Of a stretch of DNA of 6,065 bases, positions 1 through 5,529 are shown one piece after another. Both the position numbers and the translations under genes were made by a program. This DNA is from Christensenella sp. UBA1262 (GTDB lineage Bacteria > Bacillota > Clostridia > Christensenellales > CAG-917). The notes under the pieces were generated by a model, which was not told where the DNA came from, did no database searches, and was given only the letters and a program-made list of their open reading frames with translations. Numbering within the stretch: position 1 is the first letter of the stretch; each line of letters begins with the position of its first letter. Location: contig DBVO01000023.1 in the NCBI GenBank assembly GCA_002308215.1, forward strand, positions 28,708 to 34,772. The letters are read 5' to 3'.

Positions 1-627
1 GCACCAAAACCTGCCACTGTAACTTTGATTACCGGCTTTTCTTTTGCAGTAGTATGCATATTTGCTTATGTTCTTACAGACAATAAAGCTATTTCATACT
101 TATCTGCAACATTTGCAGGTGCAACATTTAACATTTGTATGATGAACCTTTATTACATCTTATGTAATATTATTAGAAAATACAAAGATTCGCACATGTT
201 AAAAGTTGCCCCAATAGTATCTAATTTTGCAGGTATCATAATTGCTGTTATTACTACAGTTATGTTCTTTTGGGCCAATGCCTCTGAAGTTAAAATTTGG
301 TTATCAGTGTGCCTCATTGGAGATGTAATAGTGTTAGCGACATCTGTTTTCTGGCATAAAGGTGTTTCTACTACGGCACAAGAAGTTGAATATATGCAAT
401 TTGATACAACGCTTACTAAAGAACAAGCTTACGAGGCAGTAGGATTAACGGAAAAAGAGATGGAGGTAGCCGATTTGATTGTTGAGGGGCTATCTTTACA
501 TGAAATTTCAACAAAACTTTTTATTAGCGAAAATACGGCAAAAACACATAGAACAGCTGTTTATAAAAAAATGCAAGTTGCTTCAAGAGAGGAATTAAAG
601 GAAAAACTCAAGCACACAATTGGCTAA
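1..627 (+). CDS. Membrane-bound LuxR/NarL-type transcriptional regulator (3' part)
   Basis: The reading frame is open to the left edge, so the gene is truncated by the window. The TTG at 25 is an internal Leu, not a supported start. The visible 208 residues begin with four hydrophobic stretches at about 7-25, 30-58, 71-91 and 98-118, separated by short charged loops. A soluble linker follows (about 119-148), then a C-terminal helix-turn-helix from residue 149 to about 205. The HTH carries the LuxR/GerE signature: LTEKEMEV at its start, EIS..L.IS in the scaffold helices, T.KTH in the recognition helix (about 177-190) and a final V.SREEL. No receiver-domain aspartate region is visible. The likely role is a one-component regulator in which the membrane part senses a signal and the cytoplasmic HTH binds DNA. 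It ends in TAA with no convincing terminator of its own before 727. The HTH call is firm; the signal and target are unknown. The lipoprotein gene downstream in the same direction is a candidate target by position only. Confidence 0.88.
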   Translation, partial: APKPATVTLITGFSFAVVCIFAYVLTDNKAISYLSATFAGATFNICMMNLYYILCNIIRKYKDSHMLKVAPIVSNFAGIIIAVITTVMFFWANASEVKIWLSVCLIGDVIVLATSVFWHKGVSTTAQEVEYMQFDTTLTKEQAYEAVGLTEKEMEVADLIVEGLSLHEISTKLFISENTAKTHRTAVYKKMQVASREELKEKLKHTIG

Positions 628-655
628 TATTTTGTTTTTTTATAGTTTAAATTAA

Positions 656-677
656 AAATCACCCCCAAATCACCCCC
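656..677. repeat. Perfect tandem repeat, 2 x 11 bp (AAATCACCCCC)
   Basis: AAATCACCCCC occurs at 656-666 and again immediately at 667-677 with no mismatch. Five-C runs stand out in this AT-rich spacer. The 11-bp period places both copies on nearly the same face of the helix, upstream of the -35 element at 697. This fits a pair of activator half-sites, but it could also be a simple slippage duplication. No known binding consensus is recognised. Confidence 0.7.
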
Positions 678-693
678 GTGTACGCGGGTACGC
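678..693. repeat. Imperfect tandem repeat, 2 x 8 bp (GTGTACGC / GGGTACGC)
   Basis: GTGTACGC at 678-685 is followed directly by GGGTACGC at 686-693, one mismatch in eight. It abuts the 11-bp repeat on its left and ends 3 nt before the -35 hexamer. The same bases can also pair as a small inverted repeat (CCCG at 675-678 with CGGG at 685-688). With the 11-bp repeat it makes a GC-rich island in AT-rich DNA just upstream of the promoter, a usual place for activator binding. The regulatory role is inference. Confidence 0.5.
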
Positions 694-696
694 ATA

Positions 697-725
697 TTGA
701 ACGATATAGATAAAATCTATATAAT
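697..725 (+). promoter_or_regulatory. Sigma-A type promoter of the lipoprotein gene
   Basis: The -35 element TTGAAC (697-702) is separated by exactly 17 nt from a perfect -10 element TATAAT (720-725). That is a near-consensus vegetative promoter. Transcription should start about 6-8 nt after the -10 element, near 731-733. This gives a leader of roughly 60 nt before the ATG at 795, which is too short for most riboswitches. The promoter reads toward the lipoprotein gene and away from the upstream regulator. Confidence 0.85.
704..722. promoter_or_regulatory. Perfect 8-bp dyad inside the promoter spacer, candidate operator
   Basis: ATATAGAT (704-711) and ATCTATAT (715-722) are exact reverse complements separated by AAA (712-714), giving a 19-bp palindrome. 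It fills the -35/-10 spacer and overlaps the first three bases of the -10 element. This is a classical position for a repressor operator, since a bound dimer would block RNA polymerase. It does not resemble the GATAAT-type Fur box. AT-rich DNA produces palindromes by chance more often, so the operator role is inference from position and symmetry. Confidence 0.5.
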
Positions 726-726
726 G

Positions 727-761
727 AGAACCGGAGAAGAATTGATCAGGGTTCTTTTTTT
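727..761 (+). terminator. Intrinsic terminator-like hairpin overlapping the transcription start
   Basis: AGAACC (727-732) pairs with GGTTCT (750-755) around a 17-nt loop and is followed by a run of seven T (755-761). The stem is only 6 bp and the loop is large, so it is moderate in strength. It is the best terminator candidate for the regulator gene ending at 627. The left arm lies at or before the predicted start near 731-733, so only read-through RNA from upstream would carry the whole hairpin. Confidence 0.5.
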
Positions 762-781
762 GTACACAAAAAAATATATAT

Positions 782-787
782 AAGGAG
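782..787 (+). promoter_or_regulatory. Ribosome-binding site of the lipoprotein gene
   Basis: AAGGAG lies 7 nt before the ATG at 795. This is a strong Shine-Dalgarno match at optimal spacing and it fixes the start codon, which is followed directly by a typical Met-Lys-Lys-Lys signal peptide. Confidence 0.93.
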
Positions 788-794
788 CAAAACG

Positions 795-3700
795 ATGAAA
801 AAGAAATTTTTGATTCTTACAATCGTAGTGGCACTGGTGTTGGTGTTTGCATTGGTTTTCACTTCGTGTAGTGCGAAGAAGAAAATTGATGATCTCATCA
901 ATGGAGTGAGCGACAATGGAATCTATCCATCCGCAGACTACGATACTGCACAAATTGAGACAAAACTCAATGAAATGAAGGCAAATGGTGTTTATGTCAA
1001 AATCAGAGTTACAGGCGATGACGATGACGAAGAATACTATGCCTATGGTGCAAAAGGCAATTTGTATTATTTCCAATACGGTGAGTCAGATGACCAAATG
1101 TGGTTAGATTTGAGCAGCGATGAATATTTTGTAGAGTATTCTTGCGATCAAAATGATGCAGGCGCACTTGTTTGGACAAAAGAGATTACTCACTATAATA
1201 ATTATCTCACCAAAGAAACGTTGAGGCAAACAGCAGAAGCATATGCTTCTCAAGTTTGGGTAAATCTCGGCTTTTATGCAAATTTGACTGGTGAAGGTAC
1301 AAAAACACAAATCACAATGCTTGGTCGTTCTTGCGACAAATATGTTGTTAGAAATGGCGCAGCAACAGTTGGCGCATCTGTTGGTTGGACAATTGAATGT
1401 GTTGTTGATAAGGCAACAGGTTGCTGTCTGAAATATGCAATTTCTGCTGAAGCAACCACAGTAGATGGCCACGAAACAGCATCATTTGCAATTGAAGCAA
1501 CAGATTTTAATGCATCATGGTCGCCAAGACTCCCACAAGTATCGCGCACAGTCATAGATGGCGAAGAGCAACAAAGCGGTGGAGACCAAGGCGGAAGCGG
1601 TGAACAAGGTGGCAGCGGAGAGCAAGGCGGCAGCGGTGAACAAGGCGAAGGAGGAGGAAACCAAGGTGAACAAGGTGAAATTCCTCAAGATAGTGCTTTT
1701 GCAAACAAACAGTTTGTTGCAACATCAGTTGATTGCACAGATACTGCTATTGAATCAGCATTCACACGCGCACGCGCAAGCCTTTTTTCGGATGGCGACT
1801 TTGAACTTGTGAGTGGTATGGGCGTTCTTTTTGGCACATATACTGTTGAAGATAACGACAGATATGCAAATCTTAGAACATTTAAGGAATACGATTTTGA
1901 AAGCCAAGAATACAGCCACAATATTCCACAGACGATGCAAGTACTTGCAATAACAAAGGAAGAAGGCGGATTCAGGATGGATCTTAGAGTGCCAGTTGAA
2001 AATGGTCCAATAGTTGATGCAACTATTCACATGAGAGATAGCGGATCATCTCCAACAAGAGAAACTCTTCCAAATGACCCTAATGGCGATAGCTTTAATG
2101 AGCAATATCAAGTTGAACAATACAATTGGGATTTTATCTTTAAGGATCGTGGACTTCTTGCAGGCGGCAAGAGATTTACGGTAGCATATTCATCTGACAA
2201 ACCAGATTCTGCAGACGGCACATTTAAAGTGGATCGCAACATGATTGAAGATTCTTGGGCACAAGGTCATACATATTATGATAAGACAGATAATATTACA
2301 GACAATCTTGGTCAATACCCATATGATGTTTATTTGAGAGAAAGCAATGATACATGGTATTCTACACCTGGTTACTATTCATATGAATTCTTTGACGATT
2401 ATCTCGGTATAGTTCCTGTACCTTTTAGACAATTGTCATATAGCGAGATTGGACATTATTACTATATCAATCTTTTCAGATGGACAGAAACAGGATCCAC
2501 ACAAGAAAGCGAAGTTCAAAACTATAAAGTGTGGTTTGAAAATGGCAATCTTAAAAAGATTGAGTTCAACACATTTGGCACAACATATACTCATACATTC
2601 AACTATTCTGCATACAATCAAACAGAAATAGAGCTTCCTGAGGTAAGCGGCGGACAACAAGGACAACCAGCAGATATAGATGATTGCTATGATACACTTG
2701 AAAATACAATCTTGGCATTTAACAGAGTTTCGGGTGTCTCAAGCGAAGAAGCTGAAACATATACACGGGTTTTCCAAAACTACACAATCAGCATATTTGA
2801 AGACCATACATTCGAAATACATGGGGACAAAGTTTATAACGATGTAACCTATGAGGTCATGAACAAGGAATTACTTTATTATGGTTCATTTGCTCTAACA
2901 GCAACAGGCCAAGATAATGTCAATGGTAAATATTATGCAAGAGGCTCGCTCACCACTACACAATTTTATGTAGATGGTGTACTGAACTCATATACACCTG
3001 ACGCAATGACCGTGAGATGGTATGTTGTGGATGACCAACTCAGAGTAGACTTTGGTTCATTCTACGGGTATTTTGAATTGACGGAAGGAACTCCTGTCCG
3101 TACTCCTGTCCCAAGTGGCGGCGGAGGTCAAGGAGGTGAAGATCCAGGTACAGATCCAGGTACAGATCCGGGTACAGATCCGGGCACAGATCCACCAGCA
3201 GACACCCATGTATATATTTCCACAAAATATCCTGCTGAAACACAAGCAGAATTTGTAACTAAAATGCTAGGATATGTCACAAGCGGAGGATTAGAATATT
3301 CTGTCTTCATGAATAGTGCAGGTTCAGAGATGGAACTCACATACAAGCTTTTGATGGATTCTGACAAATTTGTTATTTATGCCGAACAAGATGGAGATGC
3401 CCGTATTACCGAGTTTTTGCGAGATGATGAGGTATACTTCTATGTTTATTCATTTGATGCCGAAAAGGGAAAGTGGATCTGTGAAAAACTTTCATATGCT
3501 GAGGATGCTGAAGGCAATCAAAAGGATGTTATGGAATCCGCTGCTAATAATATTTTAGGTATGCTTTGGGTAAACGATACATATCGCACAATGGCATTTG
3601 ATAGTGTCGAGACTAGAACTGGTATCGGAGATAGGAAAGGTGATGTCTACGCACTTAAATCAAGCGCATATTCGCTTTCCGTTGTTGTTGACCAAGATAC

Positions 3701-5225
3701 TGGAGCACAATTCGCAGCATTGATGCAAGATTCAAGCGGCACTTTGATGTCAGTTATGAACGTAACAAGCTTTGCAACATCCACAACAATTCCAGCACAT
3801 GAAGTTGAACCTGAAGATCCTGAATGGGAAGAAATCGAATATCTTGCCCAAGGCTTGGTTGAAGAGGATGGTCAGTGGTTCTATCTTGTTGAACACTTTG
3901 TGCCAGGGGAAGAAAACAACACAGAAGAAATGTATATATGGCGAGTAGAGGGAGAGCCAGAAGGAGCCCCATTTACACTCGCTGAAATTGAAGGAATCAT
4001 TGAGGAAAATAGCGATTCTTGGACACCATGCGTGGCAACATGGGAATATGAAACAGATATTCATGCAATTCAACTTTATTTTGATGGTGATCCAGCGGGT
4101 GAATATTATTTAGTCAAAGGCTATGATAGCGAAAACGAAATCGGTATTTGTGAGCATCTTGATTGGGCAAATATAGAATATATTTCTCAATACTATGATT
4201 CAGAACATGGCACCTACTTTGTTGAGCATTTTGCTATTGAAGATGGTGAAAGAATAGTATACGTTTATATGTGGTCAGAATTGGATGAAGAACCAGAGGG
4301 AGCTCCTTTCACACTTGAAGAGGTTAAAACTAACAGATCTTTTGGTTGTGATAATATGAGCGAACATGGTTATACATGGGCGTTTGATGATGATGACTGG
4401 GCTGTTCAGGTTTCTTGCGATGGCAATCCTGTATTTGAGGTTCTCGTTGACGGCTATGACTTTGAAAATGGCATTGGACTTGCATATGACCATATTAGTG
4501 CTGGGCCTTTAGAGCCAGCTTGGGATGAGATCGAATATGTTTATCAATATCAAGGCGATGACGGTTCTTATCGTTTCTTCTATTTTGCAATAGATGAAGA
4601 AAATGGTCGCATAATAAAGAGAGCATATTTTGATCAAGATGCAGAGGTCGGTCCAGGACCATATACTGTTGAAGAAATAAAAGCTCTTATGAGTGCAAAA
4701 GGTGTAGAATGGCAAATAGATACAATAGATAGATATTCTTGGGAATATGTTTCTGATGGGCACTATGTAGCAGGCCTATATGATGGCGAACTAGATTTTG
4801 GCTATATTGTTTCAAGGTATGACGAAGAACTTGGTTTCGGCGTTTTGGTGGATATAGAGGAAATTTATTCTGATGTTGAATGGCTCGTTCAATTCGTTTA
4901 TAATAGTAACAAGACTGGTGAAACCATGTGGTATCAAGCTTTTAAATACTTTGCAATTGTTGATGGTGAAAGAGTAGTATATTACTATGAAATTGAACTT
5001 GAAGAAGCACCAGATCCAGAAACCAGGCCTAATTACACATTAATTGAAATCAAAGATATAGTTGGAGATGCTTGGGTTCTTGCAGATGATACAACTTGGG
5101 AATATGATTCTGACAATATGCAAATCAAAGTGTATGTTAATGGTGAAGAAGAAACCCCACTCTATGTATGGGGATATGTTTTTGCCGCGGGCATGGGTGA
5201 GTGTGGTTTTGATATGCCAATGTAA
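795..5225 (+). CDS. Very large modular lipoprotein of unknown function with four C-terminal repeats
   Basis: The 1,476-residue product starts with a lipoprotein signal peptide: lysines 2-4, a hydrophobic core at about 5-22, and a lipobox-like FTSC with the lipidated Cys at 25. It should be anchored to the outer face of the membrane. Visible blocks are: block A1 (about 31-250); a Gly/Gln/Glu linker (256-295); block B1 (about 297-420); block C (about 433-616); a short GGQQGQ linker (619-624); block B2 (about 628-770); a linker of GG plus DPGT repeats (773-804); block A2 (about 805-1003); and four tandem modules (about 1010-1476). A1 and A2 resemble each other (a VVD.DTG/VVDKATG strand pair and a closing LP or IP), which recalls the LppX/LolA-like fold. 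B1 and B2 share an [LI]F.D..FE... G[TS][YF] pattern recalling a lipocalin-like barrel. Both fold ideas are weak inference. The protein is rich in Asp, Glu, Tyr and Trp. No catalytic motif, sortase signal, dockerin or S-layer domain is seen. It has its own promoter and terminator. A role in surface binding or in binding a ligand or metal is possible but unproven. Confidence 0.93.
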   Translation: MKKKFLILTIVVALVLVFALVFTSCSAKKKIDDLINGVSDNGIYPSADYDTAQIETKLNEMKANGVYVKIRVTGDDDDEEYYAYGAKGNLYYFQYGESDDQMWLDLSSDEYFVEYSCDQNDAGALVWTKEITHYNNYLTKETLRQTAEAYASQVWVNLGFYANLTGEGTKTQITMLGRSCDKYVVRNGAATVGASVGWTIECVVDKATGCCLKYAISAEATTVDGHETASFAIEATDFNASWSPRLPQVSRTVIDGEEQQSGGDQGGSGEQGGSGEQGGSGEQGEGGGNQGEQGEIPQDSAFANKQFVATSVDCTDTAIESAFTRARASLFSDGDFELVSGMGVLFGTYTVEDNDRYANLRTFKEYDFESQEYSHNIPQTMQVLAITKEEGGFRMDLRVPVENGPIVDATIHMRDSGSSPTRETLPNDPNGDSFNEQYQVEQYNWDFIFKDRGLLAGGKRFTVAYSSDKPDSADGTFKVDRNMIEDSWAQGHTYYDKTDNITDNLGQYPYDVYLRESNDTWYSTPGYYSYEFFDDYLGIVPVPFRQLSYSEIGHYYYINLFRWTETGSTQESEVQNYKVWFENGNLKKIEFNTFGTTYTHTFNYSAYNQTEIELPEVSGGQQGQPADIDDCYDTLENTILAFNRVSGVSSEEAETYTRVFQNYTISIFEDHTFEIHGDKVYNDVTYEVMNKELLYYGSFALTATGQDNVNGKYYARGSLTTTQFYVDGVLNSYTPDAMTVRWYVVDDQLRVDFGSFYGYFELTEGTPVRTPVPSGGGGQGGEDPGTDPGTDPGTDPGTDPPADTHVYISTKYPAETQAEFVTKMLGYVTSGGLEYSVFMNSAGSEMELTYKLLMDSDKFVIYAEQDGDARITEFLRDDEVYFYVYSFDAEKGKWICEKLSYAEDAEGNQKDVMESAANNILGMLWVNDTYRTMAFDSVETRTGIGDRKGDVYALKSSAYSLSVVVDQDTGAQFAALMQDSSGTLMSVMNVTSFATSTTIPAHEVEPEDPEWEEIEYLAQGLVEEDGQWFYLVEHFVPGEENNTEEMYIWRVEGEPEGAPFTLAEIEGIIEENSDSWTPCVATWEYETDIHAIQLYFDGDPAGEYYLVKGYDSENEIGICEHLDWANIEYISQYYDSEHGTYFVEHFAIEDGERIVYVYMWSELDEEPEGAPFTLEEVKTNRSFGCDNMSEHGYTWAFDDDDWAVQVSCDGNPVFEVLVDGYDFENGIGLAYDHISAGPLEPAWDEIEYVYQYQGDDGSYRFFYFAIDEENGRIIKRAYFDQDAEVGPGPYTVEEIKALMSAKGVEWQIDTIDRYSWEYVSDGHYVAGLYDGELDFGYIVSRYDEELGFGVLVDIEEIYSDVEWLVQFVYNSNKTGETMWYQAFKYFAIVDGERVVYYYEIELEEAPDPETRPNYTLIEIKDIVGDAWVLADDTTWEYDSDNMQIKVYVNGEEETPLYVWGYVFAAGMGECGFDMPM
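1560..1679 (+). repeat. Gly/Gln/Ser/Glu linker with 3 x 18-nt coding repeat
   Basis: This low-complexity stretch encodes residues 256-295 of the lipoprotein. Its core is three consecutive 18-nt units (1587-1604, 1605-1622, 1623-1640), each encoding QGGSGE with only third-base differences. Degenerate QGEGGGN and QGE units follow. It separates blocks A1 and B1 and should be a flexible, acidic, disordered tether. Tandem repeats of this type can change copy number by slippage while staying in frame. Confidence 0.85.
3141..3194 (+). repeat. DPGT linker with 4 x 12-nt coding repeat
   Basis: Four in-frame 12-nt units (3141-3152, 3153-3164, 3165-3176, 3177-3188) encode Asp-Pro-Gly-Thr, and a final Asp-Pro is encoded at 3189-3194. 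Units 1 and 2 are identical at the DNA level, unit 3 differs by one base and unit 4 by two. A GGGGQGGE stretch precedes them. The block covers residues 783-800 of the lipoprotein and separates block B2 from A2. Pro/Thr spacers of this type are common in surface proteins of Gram-positive bacteria, where they act as extended stalks. Confidence 0.88.
3822..5222 (+). repeat. Four tandem copies of a module of about 115 residues
   Basis: The C-terminal third of the lipoprotein is four diverged copies starting near residues 1010, 1124, 1243 and 1357 (nt 3822, 4164, 4521, 4863). Each copy has five landmarks in the same order. First is IEY..Q (.VEWLVQ in copy 4). Second is an aromatic patch leading to HF or YFAI and GERhVY (degenerate in copies 1 and 3). 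Third is APFTLEEIK or a variant (GPYTVEEIK, PNYTLIEIK). Fourth is TWEY (TWAF in copy 2, SWEY in copy 3). Fifth is a closing GYD.E.GIG or a variant. EPEGAPFTL is identical in copies 1 and 2. The conserved Trp, Tyr and Phe positions and alternating strands suggest a small beta-rich fold with one helix at the TLEEIK element. I do not recognise the family. Confidence 0.85.
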
Positions 5226-5255
5226 TTAGAGCATAGATAATCCGATACTGTTTAA

Positions 5256-5299
5256 ATTAATAAAAACAGCCTCGAGAAATCGGGGCTGTTTTTATTAAT
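5256..5299. terminator. Bidirectional intrinsic terminator between convergent genes
   Basis: A 20-bp stem (left arm 5256-5275, right arm 5280-5299) with a single T-G wobble closes a GAAA tetraloop at 5276-5279. The GC-rich top (CAGCC with GGCTG) is flanked by an A-tract on the left and a T-tract on the right, so on either strand the hairpin is followed by a T-rich run. It lies 30 nt after the lipoprotein stop and 55 nt beyond the stop of the convergent minus-strand Cys-rich gene. It should therefore end both transcripts. Confidence 0.93.
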
Positions 5300-5354
5300 A
5301 GTATTAGTTTTAGTGTAATAAAAATGATTCTAGCAAAGTGTGTCTAGTATTGTT

Positions 5355-5519
5355 TTATTTTTCTTTATTTTTATATGGGCAATTCCCGCCACAACTAGAA
5401 CAATCTCCGCAACACGAAGATATTGGCTTGCCTTTTTTTCTTGCAACAATAATTGCTATTATTGCGCCTACAACGGCTACTGATATACATACTATTATTA
5501 CTATTGTAGGTGTGTTCAT
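5355..5519 (-). CDS. FeoB-associated Cys-rich membrane protein
   Basis: This 54-residue protein has one membrane helix at about residues 5-25, a basic ARKKGK stop-transfer segment, and a Cys cluster of the form C-C-x2-C-x2-C-x3-C at residues 36-47 (CCGDCSSCGGNC). Another Cys, at 11, lies in the helix. The positive-inside rule places the Cys cluster in the cytoplasm. Size, layout and position directly after feoB match the FeoB_associated family, small proteins found with feoB in Firmicutes. The role is not established in general; binding or handing on Fe(II), or stabilising the transporter, are the usual proposals. I chose the ATG at 5519 because GAGG lies 5 nt before it and the frame begins right after feoB. 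An ATG at 5558 in the same frame would add 13 residues and overlap feoB by 32 nt, and is less likely. Confidence 0.88.
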   Translation of the reverse strand: MNTPTIVIIVCISVAVVGAIIAIIVARKKGKPISSCCGDCSSCGGNCPYKNKEK

Positions 5520-5524
5520 ATTTG

Positions 5525-5529
5525 CCTCA
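5525..5529 (-). promoter_or_regulatory. Shine-Dalgarno overlapping the feoB stop codon
   Basis: On the minus strand the sequence TGAGG covers 5529-5525. Its TGA is the feoB stop codon and its GAGG is the ribosome-binding site for the Cys-rich gene starting at 5519. Ribosomes finishing feoB therefore stop exactly on the next initiation signal, which suggests translational coupling. It also decides the start codon in favour of 5519. Confidence 0.7.

Noticed and set aside
656..693. Short repeats considered as a CRISPR remnant
   Set aside because: The units are only 8-11 bp and joined without spacers; no cas gene is nearby. A tandem repeat in a promoter region fits better.
704..722. Palindrome considered as a Fur box because feoB is nearby
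   Set aside because: It lacks the GATAAT-type repeats of Fur sites, and the feo genes are on the other strand, far away, with their promoter outside the window.
731..794. Riboswitch or T-box in the lipoprotein leader
   Set aside because: The leader predicted from the promoter is about 60 nt and shows no conserved aptamer or T-box motif. Only the hairpin and ribosome-binding site are visible.
1558..1812. 84-codon plus-strand frame rich in Lys, Ala and Asn
   Set aside because: It is a shifted reading of the Gly/Gln linker inside the lipoprotein gene, and its composition reflects only the repeat.
3040..3367. Minus-strand frames with repeated Cys-Thr or Ser-Val-Pro-Gly patterns
   Set aside because: They are antisense shadows of the DPGT linker. 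They have no ribosome-binding site and no independent support.
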